Assembly (NCBI RefSeq): GCF_003182155.1
Contig: NZ_QGTG01000011.1
Coordinates: forward strand, 101,307-165,306
Direction of reading: 5' to 3'
Length of the DNA: 64,000 nt
Source: Chitinophaga sp. S165
Lineage (GTDB): Bacteria > Bacteroidota > Bacteroidia > Chitinophagales > Chitinophagaceae
In this document: in pieces, positions 53,052 to 60,703 of the stretch
Position numbering within the stretch: the stretch's first letter is position 1
Layout of the letters: each line of letters starts with the position of its first letter
Translations under genes and position numbers: made by a program
Notes under the pieces: model-generated
Seen by the model: only the letters and a program-made list of their open reading frames with translations
The model's database searches: none
Told to the model about the DNA's origin: nothing

Positions 53052-53798
53052 TTAGTTTGAAAACATCAGTATCAACTTAATGATAATAAGAATGAAACCA
53101 ATGATACCCCATATAGCCCCACTGTTACTACCGCTACCGCCGGTTACACCTTGTGCAGCACTTGACTTTTGACTTGCATTTTCCAGGGTCTGATACAAAG
53201 CATCATTATCATATGTTGTCTGCGCATCACATTTCAGCTGACGCAGGTCAGTGGCAATATTCAATGCTGCGGAGAAATTCCTGCTTACCAGCCAGCGTAC
53301 CACTTTGAATATCTCTTTGCCATAGCCGGAACGGAAGTCCTGGAACTCAAGAGGGAGATAGTTCAGGTTGGCAATAACCATTATACCGGCATGTTCTGAC
53401 AGTTCGGTAATGGTAACGGAGCCTCCAAGCTGCAGTCTGTTGTTGAGTGAAACCAGTTTCCCCTTCATTTCCTCCAGGTACCTTCGGATCTGATCAAAAG
53501 CCTGTGTTTTATGCGCGTCGTCCAGCAGGATAGGGTTCACTGCCACGTCGCTCATCAGGTTTGTATCTTTCAGATCGAATGCCCTTAAGATAGCCTTTAC
53601 ATAGACATCCTGAAAATAAGGGGAAATGAATGCCAGGAATGCAGGGTCCTTATAGATCTCTTCTTTAGAGAATTTAGCGTTTTTACGCATAGAGCCCGTT
53701 TCGAGGAAATAACTCAGTGCAGGGTCGTTGCCGATAAAGGTGCGAAAAGCCTTCTCCTGCTCGGAGATATTCGCAGCCACGGATTGTTCGTATTTCAT
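53052..53798 (-). CDS. Protein of unknown function, duplicated copy B, with C-terminal membrane helix
   Basis: About 248 aa from ATG 53798 (MKYEQSVAANISEQEK), chosen because its paralogue starts at the matching place; the open frame extends 36 codons upstream. Helical and soluble up to about residue 220, then a Ser/Gly linker (GVTGGSGSNSG) and a terminal hydrophobic helix (AIWGIIGFILIIIKLILM) which would anchor it as a tail-anchored membrane protein. Its paralogue lacks this anchor. Function unknown. Confidence 0.78.
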   Translation of the reverse strand: MKYEQSVAANISEQEKAFRTFIGNDPALSYFLETGSMRKNAKFSKEEIYKDPAFLAFISPYFQDVYVKAILRAFDLKDTNLMSDVAVNPILLDDAHKTQAFDQIRRYLEEMKGKLVSLNNRLQLGGSVTITELSEHAGIMVIANLNYLPLEFQDFRSGYGKEIFKVVRWLVSRNFSAALNIATDLRQLKCDAQTTYDNDALYQTLENASQKSSAAQGVTGGSGSNSGAIWGIIGFILIIIKLILMFSN

Positions 53799-53903
53799 GG
53801 GTAATAGGTATATAGAGCTTAACAGTTTGCGGGATACGTAGCTTGTCCTGCTGCAATATACCTTTATTTTTAAATATGTAACCGAAGGGAATAGGCATAA
53901 AAG

Positions 53904-53941
53904 CACAAAGCGAATGACCGGGATAAGTCATTCGCTTTGTG
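53904..53941 (-). terminator. Terminator after msrA
   Basis: A perfect 15-bp stem CACAAAGCGAATGAC / GTCATTCGCTTTGTG with an 8-base loop, placed about 20 bases past the msrA stop. Confidence 0.85.
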
Positions 53942-53962
53942 AAAATGTTGTATTACAGTAAG

Positions 53963-54613
53963 TTAGTTCTTCTTTAACTTATCCTTAAATACTTTCTTGA
54001 ATTTTTCCAGCTTAGGCTGAATCACAAAGTGGCAGTAAGGTTGAGAGCCATTCTCATTGTAATAGTTCTGATGATAGTCCTCCGCTTTATAGAAAGCCGT
54101 CATCGGTGCTATTTCAGTTACTACCGGTTTATCATACGCGCCTGACTGTTGCAGTTTCTCTTTATACAATTCGGCCAGTTTATGCTGCTCTTCATTGTGA
54201 TAGAGAATAACAGACCTGTACTGTGGGCCTACATCGTTACCCTGTCTGTTCAACTGGGTAGGGTCGTGGCTTTGCCAGAACGCCTGTAACAGTTCTTCAT
54301 AAGTGATCTTCGCAGGATCGTAGGTTACCTGGATCACTTCCGCATGACCGGTAGTGCCGGAGCTTACCTGTTCGTATGTGGGATTAGCGACGGTGCCGCC
54401 GGCATAGCCGGATTCCACTTTAGTCACCCCATCCAGGTACTGAAACTGGGCCTCTGTACACCAGAAACAGCCACCGCCAAATGTAGCCTTCTCAGTTTTA
54501 ACATTGTTGCTGACTTCCATATCTCCTGGTACTTTGTCTTTTGATTTTCCGCCCTGTGCACAGGCACTGATAGTTAGTGCCAGTAAACAGCTTAATAATG
54601 AGTATCTTCGCAT
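53963..54613 (-). CDS. msrA: Peptide methionine sulfoxide reductase MsrA, exported
   Basis: A 216-aa protein with a lipoprotein-like or Sec signal (RRYSLLSCLLALTISACAQGG; lipobox ISAC). The catalytic motif GGGCFWCTEA begins at about residue 47; the active Cys is in GCFW. The later GYAGG, HAEVIQVTYDP, FWQSHDPTQLNRQGNDVGPQYRS and HQNYYNEN segments complete the MsrA family. It reduces methionine-S-sulfoxide in damaged proteins. The signal points to an envelope location, where oxidised proteins would be repaired. No MsrB is fused. Confidence 0.96.
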   Translation of the reverse strand: MRRYSLLSCLLALTISACAQGGKSKDKVPGDMEVSNNVKTEKATFGGGCFWCTEAQFQYLDGVTKVESGYAGGTVANPTYEQVSSGTTGHAEVIQVTYDPAKITYEELLQAFWQSHDPTQLNRQGNDVGPQYRSVILYHNEEQHKLAELYKEKLQQSGAYDKPVVTEIAPMTAFYKAEDYHQNYYNENGSQPYCHFVIQPKLEKFKKVFKDKLKKN

Positions 54614-54815
54614 GATTTAAAATGTTGAATGTGGCATTAATGTCAAGGGCTCAGACACCCCAACAAGTTAAATTACGATAAGATTGACGGATTAGATCAC
54701 CAAGTTAAGTAACTTTAACATTCCTTTTGCCAGACCGTATAAGGTACGGAACGGCATCAGCCAATTTTAACCGTCTGTAAACAAAGGGTTTACAGGCTTT
54801 GTATGGATAAGTAAG

Positions 54816-56933
54816 ATGAAATATTTTCCCGATTCAGCACTGGTACAGCTGGAATTTGACAAGGTACAGGCTTTGTTAAAGGAGCATTGTAAAACGGAGT
54901 TGGGTAAACAAATGGCAGATGACCTGCGTTTGCACACCCACATTGACTATGTAAGAACGGCCCTGCAACAGGCACATGAATACAAGCAGCTTACTTTGCT
55001 GCAGGAGCATTTCCCAAACGATTATGTACTGAACCTGAAAAATGAACTCCGGATGCTCGGCATCCAGGGTGCAGTACTCAGCGGTGAACAGATTATGCTC
55101 TTGCGCAAGCTTGCAGAAAGCATGCACAGTATTGTACGTTTCTTTGATCACGACAGGCGGGTACAGTATGCCGGCTTGTTCAGCGTGATCACGCATACCC
55201 ATTATGAAAAGAAGATCACCGCCCTGATCGACGATGTGCTGGACGAAAACGGCGACGTACGCGATAACGCCACACCCGAACTGGCTAAGATCCGTATGAA
55301 CCTCTTCCGTAAAAGGAATGAACTGCGTCGTGCGTTCGACCGTTGCCTCAGTAAACTCAGCAAACTGGGTTACCTGGCCGACACGGAAGAGGCGTTCCTG
55401 AACGGCAGAAGGGTAGTAGCCATCTACGCGGAAAACAAACGTATGGTGAAAGGTATCCAGCACGGGGAGTCTGATACCCGCCGTACTACCTTCATAGAGC
55501 CGGAAGAAACGATAGAGCTGAACAACGACGTCATGTCCCTCGAAAGAGAGGAAAGCAAGGAGGTTTACAAGATCCTGCGCACGTTGACAGCAGCCCTCAG
55601 CCAGCATGCACAACTGCTTAACAATTATCACGAGATCCTGGGGTTATACGACTTCATCAGAGCAAAAGCTAAGCTGGCGCTGGATATGGATGGTAATTAT
55701 CCCATGCTTTCACCGCATGCACAGCTGCACCTCCAGGAAGCATATCACCCGCTGTTGTTATTGTATAACCGCCGCAACAAGAAACCGACTATCCCGGTAA
55801 ACCTGACCCTGGATAAGGACAGTCATATCCTGGTGATCAGTGGTCCTAACGCCGGCGGTAAAACGGTGACCATGAAAACAGTGGGATTGATCCAGCTCAT
55901 GTTACAGGCAGGCCTGCTGGTGCCGGTACATCCCAGTTCACAACTTGGTATTTTCCGCCAGCTGATGATCCACATCGGTGACACGCAGTCCCTGGAATTT
56001 GAGTTGAGTACATACAGCTCACACCTGAAGAACATGAAGTACTTCATGGAAGAAGCCAATGGTAAAACCTTGTTCTTTATAGATGAATTGGGAAGCGGTT
56101 CCGACCCCAATCTCGGGGGCGCCTTCGCAGAAGTGATCATGGAGGAAATGGCCAAAAAACATGCCTTCGGTATTGTCACCACCCACTACCTCAACCTGAA
56201 GATCATGGCCAATAAGGTGAGGGGTATCATTAACGGTGCGATGGGCTTTGACGAAGAAAACCTGCTGCCTATGTACAAACTCATCGTAGGCAAACCGGGT
56301 AGTTCTTATACGTTCTCTATCGCACAGCGTATCGGGCTAAATCCTTCGCTGATATCCCGTGCCAAGAACCTCGTAGATGAAGGGCATTTCCAGCTGGATA
56401 AACTGTTAAATAAGGCCGAACAGGACCTGCAGAAGATAGAGGCGAAGGAAAAGGAACTGAAAATCCTCCTGAAGGAGAATGAAAAACTCAAGCGGGAATA
56501 CGAGATCCTCTCCGATAAAGAAAGGAAGACGCAGCAGTTCACTACGCTGAAGCTTCAGAACAAGATCAAGGAAGAGGAGCTGCAATACCTGAAGGACATG
56601 GAACGCAAGATGAAACAGATCGTGATAGAGTGGAAGCGTACCGACGATAAGCAGAAAGTGCTCAAACAGGCGGAAGCACTCTTATTCCGTAAAAAGGAAA
56701 AGGCGATCAATGAGCGTTTTGAGAAGAAGGTGCAGGAGCGGTTCCTGGAAGTAGTAGGAAGTGACCTTAAACTGGGCGACCAGGTAAAAATAAAGAGTAA
56801 CGGTCAGGTAGGTAAACTCATTGAGATCCGTGACAAACGTGGTATCGTGAAGCTGGGGAATATCCCGATGAACGTTCTCATGTCAGACCTGGTGCTGGTA
56901 AAAGAACGGCCAAAAGAACCGGCTACGAAGTAG
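54816..56933 (+). CDS. MutS2-like ATPase lacking the C-terminal Smr nuclease domain
   Basis: A 705-aa protein. It has the MutS core clamp (~1-310), the ATPase domain with Walker A GPNAGGKT (about residue 346) and Walker B LFFIDELGSGSDP (about 420), then a long coiled-coil (~520-640) and a short KOW-like beta domain (LGDQVKIKSNGQVGKLIEIRDKRGIVKLGNIPM). MutS2 proteins are usually about 780 aa and end in an Smr endonuclease domain; here the protein ends right after the KOW-like part, with no Smr motif. It may therefore act in ribosome rescue or recombination control without its own nuclease. The sequence is intact, with a terminator right after it. Confidence 0.92.
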   Translation: MKYFPDSALVQLEFDKVQALLKEHCKTELGKQMADDLRLHTHIDYVRTALQQAHEYKQLTLLQEHFPNDYVLNLKNELRMLGIQGAVLSGEQIMLLRKLAESMHSIVRFFDHDRRVQYAGLFSVITHTHYEKKITALIDDVLDENGDVRDNATPELAKIRMNLFRKRNELRRAFDRCLSKLSKLGYLADTEEAFLNGRRVVAIYAENKRMVKGIQHGESDTRRTTFIEPEETIELNNDVMSLEREESKEVYKILRTLTAALSQHAQLLNNYHEILGLYDFIRAKAKLALDMDGNYPMLSPHAQLHLQEAYHPLLLLYNRRNKKPTIPVNLTLDKDSHILVISGPNAGGKTVTMKTVGLIQLMLQAGLLVPVHPSSQLGIFRQLMIHIGDTQSLEFELSTYSSHLKNMKYFMEEANGKTLFFIDELGSGSDPNLGGAFAEVIMEEMAKKHAFGIVTTHYLNLKIMANKVRGIINGAMGFDEENLLPMYKLIVGKPGSSYTFSIAQRIGLNPSLISRAKNLVDEGHFQLDKLLNKAEQDLQKIEAKEKELKILLKENEKLKREYEILSDKERKTQQFTTLKLQNKIKEEELQYLKDMERKMKQIVIEWKRTDDKQKVLKQAEALLFRKKEKAINERFEKKVQERFLEVVGSDLKLGDQVKIKSNGQVGKLIEIRDKRGIVKLGNIPMNVLMSDLVLVKERPKEPATK

Positions 56934-56939
56934 TTATAA

Positions 56940-56968
56940 AAAGGGAAAGCGACCGCTTTCCCTTTTTT
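56940..56968 (+). terminator. Rho-independent terminator after mutS2
   Basis: A perfect 12-bp stem AAAGGGAAAGCG / CGCTTTCCCTTT with a 2-base loop, followed by T run. Confidence 0.92.
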
Positions 56969-56984
56969 GTTTTATGATACAGTT

Positions 56985-58571
56985 CTAGCGTACCGTGAGT
57001 TGGAACACTGCCGGACTATAACTGCCAGGATTGCCCTTACAGTTCTCGTCGTTACTCTCAAAAGTACCCAGGACAGTGATGGTTTTATCAGCATTGTAAA
57101 AGATGTCACAACCATTGTCGGACCCGGTGCCTCCGAATGATTTTTGCCACTGAATAGCTCCCTTATCATCAACCTGGAATACCCATAGATCATTATCTCC
57201 CAGGTTAGTCTTCACGTCCCTGTTTTCGCTCCAGGAGTCGGCCAATACGAGATAACCATTATCAACAATTCTCACAGAATAAGCCTGGTCTGAAGAAGAG
57301 CCGCCCAGCAGTTTTTGCCATATTTTATTACCTCTCCGGTCTATTTTAAGCAGCCATGCGTCACGGCCGCCACGATTGGAAATAAAATCGCCATCATGAC
57401 TTTCATTACTACCGGCGAGTATGAAGCCGCCATCAGCAGTTTGTACACCACTTGTAAGCCAGCCAAATTGTGACCCGGCGTAATTAACATGCATTAACTT
57501 ATTGCCATTAGCATCAATTTCTCTTATAAATGCGTGGTAATAATTGTTGGTGACGTCACTGGCAAACTCTCCGTCGTTACTTGCGGTAAGCCCCAGCAAC
57601 AGATAAGTATTCTGAGTAGTCTTTATAATGCTTGTGCGGTCTTCTCCACTCATACCTCCAACAGTTTTCTGCCACCTTGAATTACCATCTTTGTCAAGCG
57701 ATAAGAGCCATATATCAGATGGGCCTTTCAATTGTCCCGCCATGTCTCCGTCATTACTCTCACTGCTTCCTGATACGATGAAGCCCCCATCTGCTGTTTC
57801 TGCCAGCGCGTAGGCTTGTTCGTTCCGGCTTCCTCCCCATACCTTCTTCCATATTATATTGCCGGAAGCATCCAACCGGATGATCGCGGCGTCATTCAAA
57901 CCATGAATGGCAGAAATATCTCCGTCAGAACTTTCTTCAACAGTTCCCACTACTGCATAACCTCCATCCTCCATTTCTATAACCCTACGGCCGATATCCT
58001 GCCCCCTGCCACCAAATGCCTTCTGCCATACTAAACCGCCATTTGCATCTGTCTTAATAACCCATATGTCGCTTCCGCCTTTCAGAGAGAGACCGGGACC
58101 TTCAGACCCGACCATACCGGTCATAATAAAACCGCCATCTTTTGTTTTAACAGCATTATCCCAATAGTCAAACCATGACCCGCCTGAAAACTTCGCAGGT
58201 GAAATATTGATCTCCACCGCTTGTTGTACTACGGTAATATTGACAGGGTGGATCGAGGTGTCCGAGGTCGATTTAACGATCAATGTAGCGGTCCTGTAGG
58301 TAGTTGTTGTGTTTGTCATAGACGCCTTTACCGTTATTAGGGCATCTCCTGTACCGGAAGACACGTCAGTGGTGACCCAGTCTTCGGTGCTAATGATCTG
58401 CCAGCCGCCTTGCGTCTGGAGGTTGAATGAGGTGGTTGATCCGGCCAGACCGAACAGGCTTAAGTCGGGCTGGTCAGCCGTTAAAGTCACTTTTTCTGGT
58501 TGAGCGTCTTTTTTACAATAGGAGAAGAGTAACACTATTGCTGCAAGTAAGCAGGCAATTCTTTCAGTCAT
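56985..58571 (-). CDS. Lipoprotein with BACON domain and beta-propeller repeats
   Basis: About 528 aa from ATG 58571, where a lipoprotein signal begins (lipobox FSYC, then KKD). Residues ~30-130 form a BACON-like domain (WQIISTEDWVTTDVSSGTGD...TLIVKSTSD...ITVVQQA). The rest (~140-525) is a repeat array with units built on GGxxxDxGxxVxxxxDGGYxVxGxxxSxDGD and W-x-K-x-x-G-G, as in WD/Kelch-like propellers of unknown function in Bacteroidota. It is probably displayed at the outer membrane surface, perhaps for binding glycans or mucins through BACON; this is inferred. It stands alone. Confidence 0.85.
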   Translation of the reverse strand: MTERIACLLAAIVLLFSYCKKDAQPEKVTLTADQPDLSLFGLAGSTTSFNLQTQGGWQIISTEDWVTTDVSSGTGDALITVKASMTNTTTTYRTATLIVKSTSDTSIHPVNITVVQQAVEINISPAKFSGGSWFDYWDNAVKTKDGGFIMTGMVGSEGPGLSLKGGSDIWVIKTDANGGLVWQKAFGGRGQDIGRRVIEMEDGGYAVVGTVEESSDGDISAIHGLNDAAIIRLDASGNIIWKKVWGGSRNEQAYALAETADGGFIVSGSSESNDGDMAGQLKGPSDIWLLSLDKDGNSRWQKTVGGMSGEDRTSIIKTTQNTYLLLGLTASNDGEFASDVTNNYYHAFIREIDANGNKLMHVNYAGSQFGWLTSGVQTADGGFILAGSNESHDGDFISNRGGRDAWLLKIDRRGNKIWQKLLGGSSSDQAYSVRIVDNGYLVLADSWSENRDVKTNLGDNDLWVFQVDDKGAIQWQKSFGGTGSDNGCDIFYNADKTITVLGTFESNDENCKGNPGSYSPAVFQLTVR

Positions 58572-58601
58572 AAGTACAGGTATTAGGACATATTTAGATT
58601 T

Positions 58602-58609
58602 CAAATATA
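58602..58609 (-). promoter_or_regulatory. Candidate -7 element for the BACON lipoprotein gene
   Basis: TATATTTG on the minus strand fits TAnnTTTG, about 30 bases before the start at 58571. No clear -33 element. Confidence 0.4.
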
Positions 58610-58721
58610 TTGACAATTAATAAAAGCACAGGTTATTTTAGGAACAGATAATACACATTGAGCCTTTTTAAGAAGCATGTATGAAAATAAAAAGACATGC
58701 AAAAAGATAATTTACTTTTAT

Positions 58722-58745
58722 TTAGCCGGCTAATTATTATATTTG
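58722..58745 (+). promoter_or_regulatory. marR promoter with palindromic operator
   Basis: The perfect palindrome TTAGCCGGCTAA (58722-58733) lies in the spacer upstream of TATATTTG (58738-58745), a -7 element. The ATG follows 4 bases later, so the mRNA is probably leaderless. A MarR dimer bound here would block its own gene. Confidence 0.6.
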
Positions 58746-58749
58746 ACCC

Positions 58750-59190
58750 ATGAACAGACCGATGATGTGTAGTACCATCAGCCATTTGCTTGTGCAGATC
58801 TGTAAGGTGCATAGGAATAAGGGCAACCAGATGCTGGCTGCCTATAACCTCCACGCAGGACAGGAACATTTCCTGGCCCAGGTATTATGCGGAGGAGCGA
58901 TGACGATGAATGAACTCACGGAAAATCTGGACGTTACCCCGGCAACAGTGACAAGAATGGCCGAGCGGTTAGAAAAGAACGGTTTCCTCACGAAGGAGAA
59001 ATGCTGTTCCGATCAGCGGGTGGTTAGGGTGAAACTGACGGAAAAGGGGACGGAAGCCGCAACTAAGATCATAGATACTACCTGGAATAAGCTGGAACAA
59101 CAGATCGTCAAAAATATGAGCACGGAAGAGAAGGTATTGCTCAGGAGATTACTAATGCAGGTGTTAGAGAACATCGAAGAGGAAGAATAG
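58750..59190 (+). CDS. MarR-family transcriptional regulator
   Basis: A 146-aa winged-helix regulator. It has the dimerisation helices (~10-35), the recognition region (MTMNELTENLDVTPATVTRMAERLEKNGFLTKEKCCSDQRVVRVKLTEKG, about 52-100) and a C-terminal helix pair. MarR proteins repress efflux and stress genes until a small aromatic or oxidant ligand binds. A copy of the same operator palindrome lies just downstream (59222-59233), before the AraC regulator and RND efflux genes, so these are the likely targets. An unusual CC pair (KCCSDQ) sits next to the wing and might be redox-sensitive. Confidence 0.92.
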   Translation: MNRPMMCSTISHLLVQICKVHRNKGNQMLAAYNLHAGQEHFLAQVLCGGAMTMNELTENLDVTPATVTRMAERLEKNGFLTKEKCCSDQRVVRVKLTEKGTEAATKIIDTTWNKLEQQIVKNMSTEEKVLLRRLLMQVLENIEEEE

Positions 59191-59211
59191 GGTCATTTTT
59201 CCTTTTTTTAA

Positions 59212-59243
59212 CCATATTTACTTAGCCGGCTAATTAAATATGG
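59212..59243. promoter_or_regulatory. Second, extended MarR operator palindrome
   Basis: A 32-bp dyad with 15 of 16 positions paired: CCATATTTA-C-TTAGCC / GGCTAA-T-TAAATATGG. The central TTAGCCGGCTAA (59222-59233) is identical to that in the marR promoter. It is 20 bases after marR. Confidence 0.65.
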
Positions 59244-59480
59244 CATTGAAAAGTAGCACGGATCGTATAGAATAAATTATCAAGCTCTAAATTAAAGTTC
59301 AAAGAATCATTACAACATGTGAGTGGAATTTATACTTTTGTACGGCCATATTGTACTATACGTTAATACTACTTGTTACCACCTGCTTCTGTCCGATCAA
59401 ATAGTCTAATCAGATCCTGATCTGCCTGATCACCTTATTTACTGTAGTGAACCATTATTAATAACAAACCGTCAAGTGTT
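59244..59480 (+). promoter_or_regulatory. Leader region and candidate promoter of the AraC gene
   Basis: TACTTTTG at 59333-59340 fits the -7 element; no good -33 TTG is found. It would give a leader of about 135 bases. No gene is seen in the interval. Confidence 0.4.
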
Positions 59481-60362
59481 ATGAGGAATAATGTATTGAT
59501 ACCCGTTTACAACTATGCCGACGTTAACAGGCCAGATAATCCTGTGAAAGGATTCCATATAGATCGCACCACATACCTTGTACAACCGGGAGATCTGACA
59601 GAGCCGCACAGACGCTCGAATTACAGCCTCACCCTATTGTTGTCAGGAGAAAGCGTACAATATATTGACTTTGATAAATACACCGTGAAAGCACCGGCGC
59701 TGATCATGTTATCGCCAGACCAGATACATCAGCATAGCGGTGATAGCCTGTCAGAAATTGTCAACATCTCTTTCTCCCCCGAGTTCCTGATACCTGAAAC
59801 ATCCGCCAGTGGCATGATCTGCTGGGCCTGTGTATTTGAACAGGCAATAGTTGAACTGACCGATGGCCAGTTAAAAGAGTTGATGGGCTTTGCCCGCTTG
59901 ATGTTGAGGGAAACGGAAAATCCGCAGCCACTCAGTGAACTGATCATCCGCAGTCAGTTGAAATCACTGATGGCAGCAACCGCCAGATTACCGCAACTGG
60001 ATATAGCCTCTATTCAGTCAGATACCCTGCCTAACCGCATTGTAAGACAGTTTAACGAGCTGTCTGACCTGCATTATAAGGACAAAACACAGGTAGCACA
60101 TTATGCAGATATGATGTTTGTAACACCGGGGCATCTGAATGATACCATCAAATCAGCCATGGGAAAAACAGCAAAACAGATCATTGATGAGAAACGTATA
60201 ACTGAAGCAAAACGGTTACTGTACTGGGGGGAACATAGCATTAAGGAAATAGCAGGGCAGCTTAATTTTGAAGACGACGGCTATTTTAACCGCTTTTTTA
60301 AGAAACACACGGGTGCAACTCCTGCCTCTTTTCAGAGAAGCATCCGGGAAAAGTACAACTAA
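59481..60362 (+). CDS. AraC-family transcriptional regulator
   Basis: A 293-aa protein with an N-terminal cupin-like sensor (about residues 30-120; YSLTLLLSGESVQYIDFDKYTV) and a C-terminal AraC HTH (about 190-290; YADMMFVTPGHLNDTIKSAMGKTAKQIIDEKR and SIKEIAGQLNFEDDGYFNRFFKKHTGATPASFQ). It lies between marR and the RND efflux operon in the same direction, which makes it a likely activator of efflux. The ligand is unknown. Its upstream region starts next to the second MarR operator, so it may be under MarR control. Confidence 0.9.
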   Translation: MRNNVLIPVYNYADVNRPDNPVKGFHIDRTTYLVQPGDLTEPHRRSNYSLTLLLSGESVQYIDFDKYTVKAPALIMLSPDQIHQHSGDSLSEIVNISFSPEFLIPETSASGMICWACVFEQAIVELTDGQLKELMGFARLMLRETENPQPLSELIIRSQLKSLMAATARLPQLDIASIQSDTLPNRIVRQFNELSDLHYKDKTQVAHYADMMFVTPGHLNDTIKSAMGKTAKQIIDEKRITEAKRLLYWGEHSIKEIAGQLNFEDDGYFNRFFKKHTGATPASFQRSIREKYN

Positions 60363-60401
60363 TACCGTAATTTGTTAAACGATTTTCTTTTTCATACGTT
60401 C

Positions 60402-60409
60402 TATTTTTG
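60402..60409 (+). promoter_or_regulatory. Candidate -7 element upstream of the RND operon leader
   Basis: TATTTTTG fits TAnnTTTG. A TTTG lies at 60371, but with an over-long spacer. Transcripts from here would run into the hairpin at 60482-60519. Confidence 0.4.
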
Positions 60410-60481
60410 TGCATTGATAGGATTAATGTTTTAGCAACCGTCAAACTAAAACCGAAAGCTCATGAAGTTCAGTGTCTCTAT

Positions 60482-60519
60482 CTGCTAATCGCCAGGAACC
60501 AATTCTCTTAGCAGTTTTT
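60482..60519 (+). terminator. Terminator or attenuator hairpin between the AraC gene and the RND operon
   Basis: A 7-bp stem CTGCTAA (60482-60488) / TTAGCAG (60508-60514) with a 19-base loop, followed at once by TTTTT. It could end the araC transcript or attenuate a leader started near 60415. Confidence 0.6.
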
Positions 60520-60540
60520 ATTAGTCATTAAGTTAAGCGT

Positions 60541-60660
60541 AAATCTACCCCGTAGTGCGAACTACGCGACAACTATATTTCCTTTCCTCCAACCTCGGAA
60601 AGGGCTAGGCAAGATTTGCCCGTAGCTCCACGATGTATCTGAAATCGCCAATAAAGATTA
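60541..60660 (+). ncRNA. Structured leader candidate of the RND efflux operon
   Basis: Three consecutive hairpins: CGTAGT-GCGA-ACTACG (60551-60566, GNRA tetraloop), CCTTTCC...GGAAAGG (60581-60603) and GGCAA-GAT-TTGCC (60608-60620). The adaptor start codon is about 85 bases further on. No known riboswitch class was recognised. Confidence 0.4.
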
Positions 60661-60703
60661 CAGTCTGGACCGCTATTGTCAATAATCAAGAAAAACAAAT
60701 CGT

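Noticed and set aside
54876..55631. 251-codon minus-strand frame inside mutS2
   Set aside because: Shadow of the MutS2 core domain; no independent start signal.
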